NCBI GenBank assembly: GCA_020403455.1
Contig: JADBXP010000013.1
Location: 1 to 64,000, forward strand
DNA from: Chitinophagaceae bacterium
GTDB taxonomy: Bacteria; Bacteroidota; Bacteroidia; Chitinophagales; Chitinophagaceae
Direction: 5' to 3'
Length of the DNA stretch: 64,000 nucleotides
Part shown: positions 1 through 8,868 of the stretch, one piece after another
Position numbering within the stretch: the stretch's first letter is position 1
Layout of the letters: each line of letters starts with the position of its first letter
Made by a program: the position numbers and the translations under genes
Notes under the pieces: model-generated
What the model was told of the DNA's origin: nothing
What the model saw: the letters and a program-made list of their open reading frames with translations, nothing else
Database searches by the model: none

Positions 1-58
1 AAAATTCATCACACCACCTTGCAAACACCACATGATCTCTACAAAGAATCAATAAAAA

Positions 59-340
59 TTGCTGCCTAATGAAAATCTTGACACCAAAAATCTTAACTTA
101 ACACTCTACCTTTTTGGTCCTAAAAAAGGGGAGTATTATATTGGTAAAACTAGCCTTGAAGATTGTCGTCACATTGCGATGGCTACCATTCACAAAGTTG
201 ATATTTTAGCAAGCTGGAACTTCAAGCACATCGTAAATTTAGACAGAATCAAAGGGTATAACTCAGTTAATATGAAACTAGGATATGCGTTGATTGAAAT
301 TCGAAGCCCTAAAGATTTAATTAATTATGGAAACGATTAA
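59..340 (+). pseudogene. C-terminal remnant of a PIN-domain toxin (VapC-like)
   Basis: The readable part matches the C-terminal third of a PIN-domain ribonuclease: a GKTSLEDCRHIAMATI acidic helix, then ASWNFKHIVNLDRIKGYNSVN and a final EIRSP segment, all typical of the PIN family found with small antitoxins in Bacteroidota and cyanobacteria. The N-terminal half with the first catalytic Asp is missing. In-frame stops occur upstream in all three frames (near 33, 53 and 67), so the only available start is a TTG at 59, and the residues before GKTS look unlike the family. I read it as a 5'-truncated or frameshifted toxin gene. The rest may have lain left of the window, but the stops argue against an intact reading frame. 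The surrounding DNA is AT-rich compared with the rest of the window. Confidence 0.55.
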
Positions 341-509
341 AAAAGAAAAGACTTTTGACGCTGTCAAAATGATGAGAGAAATCAGAGATAAAATTAGTAA
401 TAAAACTCAAAATATGTCTTTCAATGAATTAAAGGCATATATGAAAAAGAAATTCACTGAAAATAACTCAAAGATGGTTGGGCAATCAAACTACCGTCAA
501 CAGCAATAG
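327..509 (+). CDS. small antitoxin-like partner of PIN toxin
   Basis: Sixty-residue charged protein overlapping the PIN remnant by 14 bases. It contains FDAVKMMREIRDKIS followed by a MSFNELKAYMKKKF helix, a pattern I recognise from short proteins encoded next to PIN-domain toxins and annotated as antitoxin or hypothetical. The overlap and order toxin-antitoxin suggest a type II module whose toxin has decayed. No DNA-binding fold can be assigned from sequence alone; antitoxin function is inferred from position and resemblance. It may now be non-essential or be degenerating with its partner. Confidence 0.5.
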   Translation: METIKKEKTFDAVKMMREIRDKISNKTQNMSFNELKAYMKKKFTENNSKMVGQSNYRQQQ

Positions 510-661
510 AAATCTTGTTCGCAGCTACAACCAGCTTGTGTGTCCTCTAGAAAATGATTCCTGCTCCTATTATTCGCAAACAGGAACTTCGACTTACCTT
601 TAGACAATACCAAACGACAAGAATTATTCTTTTCCCTATCTTTCAATTCAAATTATAACAT

Positions 662-689
662 CTATTATTGATGCAAAGTATAATAATAG
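662..689. repeat. 8-bp perfect inverted repeat in AT-rich gap
   Basis: CTATTATT at 662-669 is repeated inverted as AATAATAG at 682-689 with a 12-base spacer, about 70 bases before the methyltransferase start. It could be an operator or a weak hairpin; there is no T-run. The remainder of 510-756 shows no ORF I can support. Confidence 0.3.
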
Positions 690-756
690 TTACGTACTAT
701 AATTGAATTTGTACGTCAAAGGCGGAAGGCAAGTGGAAACGCAAAGAAAAAAATTA

Positions 757-1584
757 ATGCCATTCATTCAAACGATAGCAAAAAAAATTTCCTCAATTGT
801 ATCCGATCACATTCCGGATAAAAGGAAAATGCAGTGGCAAGCATTCCATTATCAATCATCTAATCAATCATTCCTTTCCAGTCACCCCTCCTTCCCGCTT
901 CCTCCCGATGAACTGCTCTTCGAAACAGGTCAACTCAATTATCAGTGGTACCTGGAGAGTGGCCGGACTGCTGCAGCTGAGTTCGCTTCCTACTTCCATC
1001 AATTTCACCCATCACCCGCAAAGAAAGTATTGGATTGGGGCTGTGGCGTTGGAAGAGTAACCCGGCACCTGCCGGAATTTTTCCCGGAAGCTGACATCAC
1101 CGGTATCGATATCAATCAAAGCTCTATCCAATGGTTGCATCAACATATTCCCAATTCAAAATTTCTTCTTGCTTCCGACATCCATCCCCCCCTATCTTCC
1201 CCATTTGATCTGATCATCGGCATCAGCGTACTCACCCATATTCCCGCCGATCAGCAGAGCAGTTCCCTGCTTCAATTGCAGAAATGGCTATCACCCCATG
1301 GCATCGCCTGCATTAGTACTCGCGGCAGGCATTATCACCCTGAACTCTCTTCCCAGCAGCTTCGCGAACTCAATTATACCGGTCTCCTTACCTGCGGTGC
1401 ATCCCTTCCCGGCAGCCGCGGCATGAGAACCTACCATACCCCCATTGGCCTGCAACAACTCTTACCACCCGATCTGGAAGTACTTCTCTATTACGACGGG
1501 AAACAATTTCCCGGCATCTTAGGGGGACAAGACCTGTGGATTCTCCAAAAAAAAGCGCAGCAGGTTTCACCCACTGCGCAGTAA
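757..1584 (+). CDS. class I SAM-dependent methyltransferase
   Basis: A 275-residue protein with a Rossmann methyltransferase core: motif I VLDWGCGVGRVTRHL binds S-adenosylmethionine, followed by the acidic loop ITGIDINQSS and motif IV FDLIIGISVLTHIP. The N-terminal part is rich in Ser, His and Pro and is not recognised. Substrate is unknown. I chose ATG 757; in-frame TTG 703 and GTG 733 would add up to 18 residues but lack a convincing signal. It sits between an AT-rich toxin remnant and a convergent gene, so no operon partner helps identify the target. Family assignment is firm, the specific reaction is not. Confidence 0.8.
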   Translation: MPFIQTIAKKISSIVSDHIPDKRKMQWQAFHYQSSNQSFLSSHPSFPLPPDELLFETGQLNYQWYLESGRTAAAEFASYFHQFHPSPAKKVLDWGCGVGRVTRHLPEFFPEADITGIDINQSSIQWLHQHIPNSKFLLASDIHPPLSSPFDLIIGISVLTHIPADQQSSSLLQLQKWLSPHGIACISTRGRHYHPELSSQQLRELNYTGLLTCGASLPGSRGMRTYHTPIGLQQLLPPDLEVLLYYDGKQFPGILGGQDLWILQKKAQQVSPTAQ

Positions 1585-1617
1585 ATTCAAGCAAGCAGAA
1601 CTGTTGATATTCCTTCC

Positions 1618-4146
1618 TCAATTCCCGCTCAACTCTTTCTGTTTCTTTTCCCGATAGGCAGCATCGGATGCGAGCCGGCGTATTTCATTCACAGATGCTA
1701 TGTACAAACTTCTGCCATGTGTTCCCAATACCAACTCATTCTCTCGGGGATGTATCACCAGATCATGTACAGGTACACTATAGGGTAATCCTCTGTTCCA
1801 CATCATATAATTACTTCCTCCATCAATGCTCACATACAATCCACCATCGGTTCCTACATACAACACATTTTCCTGCGCCGGATCTTCCCGCAATACATTC
1901 ACCGGCTCTGCGGGTAAATTGGCAGCTATCGACCTCCAGTTAGTGCCATAATCATCACTCACAAAAACATACGCTGTGAAATGATCGTTGCGGTATCCAT
2001 TCAATGTGGCATAAACCCTTCCTTCCTGAAATCCACTCGCCACCACCCTGCTGACATACAATCCTTTCGGCAATTTTTTATTGATCAGGTTCCAGGTATA
2101 TCCTCCATCTCTGCTCACATGTATGTTGCCATCGTCTGTTCCCAGATACAGCAATCCAAATCGTATCGGACTCTCACTGATGGTTGTGAGGGTTCCAAAA
2201 GGAACATCGCCCTGTGGAGGATTGGTCGTCAGGTCTGCACTCATCGATACCATACTATCACCGCGATTGAGTGAGCGATGGAACTGATTGCTACCATAAT
2301 AAAATACATCCTGCTGGTGGCGACTCAATAGAATCGGTGTCTGCCAGTTGTAACGCAATGCAGGTTGTCCCAGATCGCGTGCAGGCCTTACAGATGTTCC
2401 CCGTCCGGGTGTACCCAGGGTCTGTCTGCTATAAGCACCAAACTGTGAACCACTGTACACCGTTTTGTTATCGCGCCAGTCCACCTGTACCTGCATGCCA
2501 TCTCCACCATTGATAGATTTATAGGGATTCTCGCCTGAATCATACCAGCGATAGCTTTCACGAGTAGTGTTTGAACCATACCAGGTACCATTGTCCTGCA
2601 GTCCTCCATACACATTGTAGGGCTTAGCCATATCGACTGCTACAGCATAGAACTGTCCTACCGCCGGTGTATTGGCTTTGAACCAATGTTGTCCGTCATC
2701 ATACGTGATGTTGCAACCGCCATCGTTGCCATTGATGATGTGTCCATCTTTGCTTGCACTCATCCAAATGGCATGGTGATCGGAGTGAACATTTTCCTTT
2801 CCGATGCTTACAAATTTCTTTCCACCATCGGTGCTCATCAGTAGATCAACACCGGTGATGATGATCTTTTCTTCGCGTGTCGGACTCACAAATATTTTTC
2901 CAAAATAATAACCATAGGTGCTGTAGAGGTTGATGCCTTTTTCATGGGTCTTCGTCCAGCTTTTGCCTGCATCGGTACTCTTGTACACTTGTGCTCCATA
3001 AATGGGTGTTTCGAAGAGGGCTGTGTTGGCATCATAGAGATAATCCCAGATCACAGAGGGAGGGAATCGATCGGCTGCCACTGCCTCTTTCAATGAAGCT
3101 GCCGTGTATTTGGATGGAATGCCATTGCGGGGGGAAGCAATGAATGATTGTAATTTTTTGTTGTCGAGTGCGGCAAAGGTTTCCTTGGTGAGTCCTTTGA
3201 AATCGCTCAGCACATAACGACTGGTGTCGGCATTTTTTCTGGCAGTATCGGGCTGACGGAAATTATTGTCCACGATGGCATAGACAATGGAGGGGTTTTT
3301 AGGAAATACGGCGAGTCCGATCCTACCTACACCCTCTCCATTCGGGAAGCCACTGCCGGCACCGGAGATGAGTTGCCATTGTTCACCACCATTGGTGGAT
3401 TTATAAATTCCACTGGTAGATCCACTTTCCACGAGGTTCGAGGCGCTGCGGGTTTTGTACCACATGGCAGCATACAATTCTTCGGGGTTTTGCGGATTAA
3501 TGTCCATTTCAACAGCGCCGGTATTGTCATCTACATACAGCACTTGTTTCCATTGTTTTCCTCCATCGGAAGTCTTGTACACTCCTCGCTCTTTGTTGGG
3601 GGAATAGAGGTGTCCCAATGCAGCCACCCATGCCACCTGATCATTGGTGGGGTGGAGCAAAATTTTTCCGATGTGGTGACTCTCCGGCAATCCGAGGTAT
3701 TCCCAAGTTTTTCCGTTGTTCGCTGACCTATAAATACCCATACCTGCATAAGAGGAACGGCTGCTGTTGACCTCACCGGTACCCACCCAGATGGCGCGGG
3801 TTTTCCAGTTCACGGCGATATCGCCGATGGTAAGAATATCGGTGGAATCGAAGATGGGCTTAAAGCTTTGTCCATTATTGATGGTATGCCACAAACCACC
3901 GCTGGCATAGGCCACATACATTTCTGTGGGGTCATCGGGATTCACTTCCATATCAACCACCCTTCCACTCATGATGGAGGGGCCTACGTTGTAGAAGGAA
4001 ACCTGGTTGAGAAGAGATTGTGCAGATGCATTTTTCCGCTGCTGTACCACAGCCAGTCTTTCGGTTGCCGTTGTGGGTTTGACCTGGGCAGAGAGGTAGC
4101 CGGCGAAAAGGAAGGGGATGCTTAACAATACTTTGGGAGTACTCAT
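1618..4146 (-). CDS. secreted BNR/VPS10-like beta-propeller protein
   Basis: An 842-residue protein starting with a signal peptide (MSTPKVLLSIPFLFAGYLSAQ) and then many Asp-box/BNR repeats of the form S-x-D-G-G-x-x-W, for example KTSDGGKQWKQ, KSTNGGEQWQ, KSTDAGKSWTK, VSRDGGYTWN and VSDDYGTNWRS. Such repeats build the beta-propellers of sortilin/VPS10 and sialidase-like families, and in Bacteroidota these proteins are annotated as glycosyl hydrolase or WD40/YVTN/BNR-like. No catalytic sialidase residues can be assigned, so enzymatic activity is not claimed. Start chosen at 4146 because it places the signal peptide at the N-terminus; upstream in-frame Met codons give a non-signal extension. Divergent from the gene at 4187. 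Confidence 0.8.
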   Translation of the reverse strand: MSTPKVLLSIPFLFAGYLSAQVKPTTATERLAVVQQRKNASAQSLLNQVSFYNVGPSIMSGRVVDMEVNPDDPTEMYVAYASGGLWHTINNGQSFKPIFDSTDILTIGDIAVNWKTRAIWVGTGEVNSSRSSYAGMGIYRSANNGKTWEYLGLPESHHIGKILLHPTNDQVAWVAALGHLYSPNKERGVYKTSDGGKQWKQVLYVDDNTGAVEMDINPQNPEELYAAMWYKTRSASNLVESGSTSGIYKSTNGGEQWQLISGAGSGFPNGEGVGRIGLAVFPKNPSIVYAIVDNNFRQPDTARKNADTSRYVLSDFKGLTKETFAALDNKKLQSFIASPRNGIPSKYTAASLKEAVAADRFPPSVIWDYLYDANTALFETPIYGAQVYKSTDAGKSWTKTHEKGINLYSTYGYYFGKIFVSPTREEKIIITGVDLLMSTDGGKKFVSIGKENVHSDHHAIWMSASKDGHIINGNDGGCNITYDDGQHWFKANTPAVGQFYAVAVDMAKPYNVYGGLQDNGTWYGSNTTRESYRWYDSGENPYKSINGGDGMQVQVDWRDNKTVYSGSQFGAYSRQTLGTPGRGTSVRPARDLGQPALRYNWQTPILLSRHQQDVFYYGSNQFHRSLNRGDSMVSMSADLTTNPPQGDVPFGTLTTISESPIRFGLLYLGTDDGNIHVSRDGGYTWNLINKKLPKGLYVSRVVASGFQEGRVYATLNGYRNDHFTAYVFVSDDYGTNWRSIAANLPAEPVNVLREDPAQENVLYVGTDGGLYVSIDGGSNYMMWNRGLPYSVPVHDLVIHPRENELVLGTHGRSLYIASVNEIRRLASDAAYREKKQKELSGN

Positions 4147-4186
4147 GCGCATATTTGTAATAAATTTAAAGTACAATTTATGCATT

Positions 4187-4837
4187 ATGTACGGTAGGTT
4201 GATCATTTTATGTTGCCTATTTTCCCTGACTGCCGCTGCACAGAATCAATACAAATCTTTTGTAAAAGGGGTGCATGGAGATTCCATCAATAAGGTGGAC
4301 ATGAGTGACCGCAAACAAGGTAAGTGGGTGGAGCGCTTTCCCGCTTTGCGGGGAAATCCGGGGTATGAGGAAGAGGGCTATTATCTCGATGACCTGAAAG
4401 TGGGTACCTGGAAGACATATAACCTGATGGGCGATAAGATCGCTGAGGAAACATTCAGATATGGAAACAAAGATGGGCGGTGCCGTTATTATACAGTGGC
4501 GGGTCTGGTAAGGGAGGAATATTGGCGGGCTCCGCGTAAACTGGACAAACAGCAGCTGGATACAATATTGGTAGCAGATCCTGCTGATCCGAATGTTTAC
4601 AAAAAGGTGGTCCTAAAAATGGAGGGGCAATCCCTTCGACACGGTACCTGGCGATATTTCGATCCGGTATATGGTCGTGTGATAGCTGAGGAAAAATATG
4701 TGTTGGATGTATTGCAGGAAGGTGGAGCTGCGGCAGTTGCCCCCCGCGATACTGCTGTGAAAAAACAAGTGATGCCCAAATTGCCGGATGCCCCTCGCAT
4801 GGGTGGGAAATCCCGAAATAAATCAGTGATCCAATAA
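4187..4837 (+). CDS. secreted protein with MORN/YwqK-like repeats
   Basis: A 216-residue protein with a signal peptide (MYGRLIILCCLFSLTAAAQ). It has three or more short repeats with the GxW/GxY pattern of MORN or YwqK-type antitoxin-repeat proteins: GKWVERFPALRG, VGTWKTYNLMGDKIAEETF, DGRCRYY and HGTWRYFDPVYG. These repeats are common in Bacteroidota surface or periplasmic proteins of unknown function. The C-terminus is basic and Pro-rich. Start chosen at 4187 for the signal peptide, leaving 40 bases to the divergent propeller gene, so the two may share a control region. Confidence 0.6.
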   Translation: MYGRLIILCCLFSLTAAAQNQYKSFVKGVHGDSINKVDMSDRKQGKWVERFPALRGNPGYEEEGYYLDDLKVGTWKTYNLMGDKIAEETFRYGNKDGRCRYYTVAGLVREEYWRAPRKLDKQQLDTILVADPADPNVYKKVVLKMEGQSLRHGTWRYFDPVYGRVIAEEKYVLDVLQEGGAAAVAPRDTAVKKQVMPKLPDAPRMGGKSRNKSVIQ

Positions 4838-4870
4838 GGTCTTTGGGTTTACGCTAATAGGTATAGATTA

Positions 4871-5698
4871 CTAGCCTTTTCTTTTCTTCCTGAATTGCTG
4901 GTTGATGTACATCATTTGATACTGGATGGCATTCTCCCAATAGGGCCAATTGTGTTCTCCCGGACGTTCGAGGTATTCATGGGGAATTTTCAGCTTCAAC
5001 ATTTTATCATGTACTGCCCTGTTCATGGGTATTACCCTGTCTTCGGTTCCGCAGTCAATTAAGATACTGAGGGAATCTTTCGGATATTGTTCAATTACAT
5101 TCAACACGCTCCAATCTCTCCAGTAAGCTGCATTTACCACCGTATCTCCCAATCGTTTTTCTACATTGTATCCCTTGCGGATCACACTCACATGCAGGGC
5201 ACCACTCATGCTACCGGCAATGCTGAAACGGTCGGCATGGCGAAAAGCGATGAACAAAGCCCCATGTCCGCCCATACTCAAACCGGTGATGGCTCTGGCT
5301 CTTCGCTCATTGATGGTGCGGTAAGCACTATCGATGTGATTGGGTACCTCTCTGGCGACATGTGTTTCATAGCGGAAGCCGGAGTCTATCGGACTATCAA
5401 AATACCAACTGGTAGAGGCGCCGTCGGGACAAACAATGATTGCCTGGTATTGATCTGCCAATGCCCGGATGGCAGGCACTTTTTTGATCCAGTTGGAGTA
5501 GCTTCCTCCGGCACCGTGCAACAGGTAAACTACGGGGTAGCGTTGCATGGGTTGGGAGGAATAACCATCGGGTGTCACGACAACAGCAGGAATGGATTTC
5601 TGCATGGACCGGCTATAAATCTGAATTGTATCAACATCTGCTGCCAACAAATAGCCCGGTAAGCAAGCAAGTAATGCATACAAGAGTATCTTCTTCAT
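4871..5698 (-). CDS. secreted alpha/beta-hydrolase esterase (esterase D/feruloyl esterase family)
   Basis: A 275-residue protein with a signal peptide cut after about residue 19. The alpha/beta-hydrolase fold is visible: oxyanion region VVYLLHGAGGSYSNW, nucleophile elbow GLSMGGHGAL with Ser141, probable catalytic Asp220 in DCGTEDRV and His249 in RPGEHNWPYW. It belongs to the putative esterase family (PF00756), which includes feruloyl esterases, S-formylglutathione hydrolases and mycolyltransferases. Export and the tributyrin-type family suggest carbohydrate ester hydrolysis in the periplasm, but the substrate is unknown. It lies 152 bases downstream of the M1 peptidase gene and behind that gene's terminator, so it is probably transcribed separately. 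Confidence 0.82.
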   Translation of the reverse strand: MKKILLYALLACLPGYLLAADVDTIQIYSRSMQKSIPAVVVTPDGYSSQPMQRYPVVYLLHGAGGSYSNWIKKVPAIRALADQYQAIIVCPDGASTSWYFDSPIDSGFRYETHVAREVPNHIDSAYRTINERRARAITGLSMGGHGALFIAFRHADRFSIAGSMSGALHVSVIRKGYNVEKRLGDTVVNAAYWRDWSVLNVIEQYPKDSLSILIDCGTEDRVIPMNRAVHDKMLKLKIPHEYLERPGEHNWPYWENAIQYQMMYINQQFRKKRKG

Positions 5699-5808
5699 AA
5701 AACTGGTATTTGTAGTAACTGAGGTTGATTAATAAACCCTGTTTTTTAACGGGTGGTTTGACCAGTGTTTTTACCGGTCAGTAAATCAGTGGAAATAATT
5801 GATAGAAT

Positions 5809-5839
5809 AAAAAACCCGGATTATTCGACTAATCCGGGT
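5809..5839 (-). terminator. rho-independent terminator of the M1 peptidase gene
   Basis: A perfect 10-bp stem (ACCCGGATTA at 5814-5823 with TAATCCGGGT at 5830-5839, 6-base loop) is followed on the minus strand by six Ts. It lies 11 bases after the M1 peptidase stop codon. Confidence 0.85.
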
Positions 5840-5850
5840 CTGGTTTTTTA

Positions 5851-8241
5851 TTATTTCTTTTGTTGGGATACCTGCATCGGGTTACCTGTTTGAGGTATAC
5901 CTCCCCTGCCGCCGGGTATTCTGCCTTTGAAAATGGCGAACTTACTGGCTTCGCCAACTTTGGGCCAGGTGTTGTTGGACTCATTGATATCGGCAGTCTC
6001 CCGCATCGGATCGATCTGAATTTTCACAGCCTTCTTCTTGGTCATATACACTTTGCTCATGCTTTTCTCATTCTTTCTCCAGATCTGTGCAGGAATGTTT
6101 TCGCGCATGGTTGTGCCATCTTCGAAAGTGAATTCAACAATCACCGGCATGATGAGTCCGCCCTTGTTCGAGCAGTTGATCTCATAAAGGTGCATACCAC
6201 CATATTTGGCTTTCTCTTCCTCGGTCAATGGCTCAGGAGTCGCTGGTGCAGGCAAAGGAATTCTGGTTACTGAATCATATGGTTCCAGTCCGCGAGCATA
6301 GCGCCAGTAGAAATCCCGCAAGGTGGTATCTACATCTGTTAAGAATAAAATGTTCTTATCGTTGCGGTTGCGGATTTTGGAAATATCCTCGAAAGAATTT
6401 ACTAAAGGTTTGGCAACCGGACGGCCGTTGGCACCACCCATTCCGCGTCCTCCCATTCCACCTGCGGGCATGGCCATGTTGGGATCGAAAACGGCGTAAC
6501 GAACGCTGTCGAGTGAAATGTCACAGGGATCAACTGTATAGAACCAGCCTCGCCAGAACCAGTCGAGGTCTTCACCACTGGCATCTTCCATGGTACGGAA
6601 CAAGTCTGCAGGGGTTGGGTGCTTGAAGGCCCAGCGACGCGCATATTCTTTGAAGGCCTCGTCGAAGAGTTCTCTGCCTATGATGGTTTCGCGCAAAATA
6701 TTGAGACCCGCAGATGGCTTGGCATAAGCATTAGAACCAAGACTGATGATATTTTCACTGTTGGTCATGATCGGCTCGAGCTGGTCTTTGGGTAACCGCA
6801 TGTAATCGGCGATGGCAAAGGCGGGGCCACGACGAGAGGGGAATTTATTGTCGTACAATTCTTCCGTCAGGTATTCTACAAAACTATTCAGACCTTCATC
6901 CATCCAGGTCCACTGGCGTTCGTCGCTGTTCACAATCATTGGGAAGAAATTATGTCCCACTTCATGGATGATCACACCTACCATTCCGTTCTTGGTAGAT
7001 TCACTGTAGGTGCCATCTTTTTCAGTGCGGCCATTGTTGAAGCAGATCATCGGGTATTCCATACCATTGCTGGCTTCGATGCTTTGAGCAGTAGGATATG
7101 GATAAGGAATAGAAAACTTACTGTAGGTTTTGATGGTATGTGCTACCAGTTTGGTGGAATAACGGCGCCATAGATTGTATGCTTCTTTAGGGTAAGCACT
7201 CATGCACATTACTTTCTTTCCTTCCACATAAGCAGGCATGGCATCCCATACAAATTTTCTGCTGGAACCCCAGGCAAAGTCACGCACATTGTTGGCAGTA
7301 AAGATCCAGGTCTTGGTGGCCTTGCTGCGCTGCTTTTCTGCTTTGGTTGCTTCATCGAGGGTAACGATTTCAATGGGTTCGGTTACGGTTTGAGCTTTTT
7401 GCCAACGAGCCAGTTGCGTGGGATTTAGTACTTGAGGATAGTTTTTACATTCCCCTGTTGCCATAACCACGTGATCGGCCGGTGCGGTGATCTGCACATC
7501 GTAGTTGCCAAAGATCAAAGCGAACTCGCCTGTACCGGCAAACTGGTGGTTCTGCCAGCCCTGGAAATCGCTGTACACACAAAGGCGGGGAAACCACTGG
7601 GTAATGGTGAAGAGTGCGTTGCTGTCTTCTGAGAAAATCTCATATCCGCCACGTCCGAAGAACTGATAGCGGTTGGTGATCTTATAGGTCCAGTCAATGG
7701 AAAAAACAAATTGCTGACCTGGCTTCAATGGAGCCGGCAGGTTCACACGCATCATGGTTTTGTTGATGCGGTAAGAGAGTGGTTTGCCGTTGGCATCGGT
7801 AATTTTCTGAATCCGATCTCCATTTCCATTGTCTTGTCCTGCTGTTGTCATCTGATCCAGTTGTCCGGTAGTATAAACACGATTCAGACTGGTGCTGTTC
7901 TGGTAATTGGCATTGTTCACTGAGCTGTGTTCATTTTCATCCAGTTGAAGCCATAGATAAGTTAATACATCAGGGGAGTTGTTGTAGTAGGTAATGGTCT
8001 CGGAACCGCGCAGGGTAAAATTAGGTTCATCGAGTGTGCACTTGATTTTGTAGTCTGCACGTTGTTGCCAGTATTTCGGACCCGGAGCGCCGCTAGCAGT
8101 GCGGTATTCGTTCGGGGTGGGCAACATGGTTCCCAGTTGTTCAAATTTATTGCCATGGTTTGAACCCGGATTGTAGTACAGGTACTGGGCAAAACTTTGT
8201 TGTGCCAGGAACAGGGAAGCAAGCAAAAGGATTTTTTTCAT
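5851..8241 (-). CDS. secreted M1-family zinc metallopeptidase (aminopeptidase N-like)
   Basis: A 796-residue protein with signal peptide (MKKILLLASLFLAQQSFAQ). It carries the gluzincin motif HEVGH at residues 426-430 followed after 18 residues by Glu449, the HExxH-x18-E zinc site of M1 peptidases. The upstream substrate-binding loop usually GxMEN appears as SNGMEYP, so the aminopeptidase anchor is altered (Tyr where Asn is usual). A Gly/Met-rich insert (AMPAGGMGGRGMGGANG) lies near residue 590, and the C-terminus has another Gly-rich tail. It is followed by a strong terminator and begins one base after the stop of the HupE-like gene, implying one transcript. Related Bacteroidota M1 proteins are annotated simply as peptidases. 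Confidence 0.88.
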   Translation of the reverse strand: MKKILLLASLFLAQQSFAQYLYYNPGSNHGNKFEQLGTMLPTPNEYRTASGAPGPKYWQQRADYKIKCTLDEPNFTLRGSETITYYNNSPDVLTYLWLQLDENEHSSVNNANYQNSTSLNRVYTTGQLDQMTTAGQDNGNGDRIQKITDANGKPLSYRINKTMMRVNLPAPLKPGQQFVFSIDWTYKITNRYQFFGRGGYEIFSEDSNALFTITQWFPRLCVYSDFQGWQNHQFAGTGEFALIFGNYDVQITAPADHVVMATGECKNYPQVLNPTQLARWQKAQTVTEPIEIVTLDEATKAEKQRSKATKTWIFTANNVRDFAWGSSRKFVWDAMPAYVEGKKVMCMSAYPKEAYNLWRRYSTKLVAHTIKTYSKFSIPYPYPTAQSIEASNGMEYPMICFNNGRTEKDGTYSESTKNGMVGVIIHEVGHNFFPMIVNSDERQWTWMDEGLNSFVEYLTEELYDNKFPSRRGPAFAIADYMRLPKDQLEPIMTNSENIISLGSNAYAKPSAGLNILRETIIGRELFDEAFKEYARRWAFKHPTPADLFRTMEDASGEDLDWFWRGWFYTVDPCDISLDSVRYAVFDPNMAMPAGGMGGRGMGGANGRPVAKPLVNSFEDISKIRNRNDKNILFLTDVDTTLRDFYWRYARGLEPYDSVTRIPLPAPATPEPLTEEEKAKYGGMHLYEINCSNKGGLIMPVIVEFTFEDGTTMRENIPAQIWRKNEKSMSKVYMTKKKAVKIQIDPMRETADINESNNTWPKVGEASKFAIFKGRIPGGRGGIPQTGNPMQVSQQKK

Positions 8242-8242
8242 A

Positions 8243-8833
8243 CTAATGAATTAAAAATGAAACTCTTTCTATGGCCATTTGAAGTGCCAGTGCACTAATG
8301 GCGCCGGAAAAATACAAAATATATTCTCTTCTGTTACAACGAAATAGGTGAACGGCGATCAGAGAAATGATTAAAATAGCGAATACAATGAGTATTTGCC
8401 CAACTTCTAGTCCCACATTGAAGGCCAATAGCCGGGGAACTACGGCGGTGGTATTACCGAGCAGGCTTTTCAGGTAATTGCTGAAGCCCAGTCCGTGAAT
8501 GCAACCAAAGAAAAGGGCGAAGAAATAAATGGCAGGGAAGCGGGAGGAAAAACTGAATTTTTTGACAAAAAGATTACTCACGGCGGTGATCACGATGGTT
8601 ATGGGGATGAGGAATTCAATCCAGTCACCCGGTACGTCGATGAAAGAAAAAACGCTCATGGCGAGGGTGATGGAATGGCCGATGGTAAAGGCAGTAACGA
8701 GAATCAGTAACTTTTTCCAATCGGAAAATTGGTACCGCAGACAAAGGGCAGCCAGGAACAGGATATGATCAATGCCCCGCCAGTCGGCGATGTGTTTAAA
8801 CCCTATTTCCAGGTACAAACTAAAATCATTCAT
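8243..8833 (-). CDS. HupE/UreJ-family membrane protein
   Basis: A 196-residue multi-pass membrane protein. The family signature HIADWRGIDHILFL with conserved His and Asp is at the N-terminus, and GHSITLAMS and FGCIHGLGFSN follow in later helices. HupE/UreJ proteins are linked to nickel or other metal uptake, but the Bacteroidota branch next to M1 peptidase and DUF6702 genes has no known substrate. Start at 8833 gives the expected short cytoplasmic N-terminus; the open frame runs to 8923 but that would overlap the divergent gene. It ends one base before the M1 gene start, so both are likely co-transcribed. Confidence 0.8.
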   Translation of the reverse strand: MNDFSLYLEIGFKHIADWRGIDHILFLAALCLRYQFSDWKKLLILVTAFTIGHSITLAMSVFSFIDVPGDWIEFLIPITIVITAVSNLFVKKFSFSSRFPAIYFFALFFGCIHGLGFSNYLKSLLGNTTAVVPRLLAFNVGLEVGQILIVFAILIISLIAVHLFRCNRREYILYFSGAISALALQMAIERVSFLIH

Positions 8834-8868
8834 TTGCTGGTGCGCTGATTTATTGTGAATTTTGAGAA

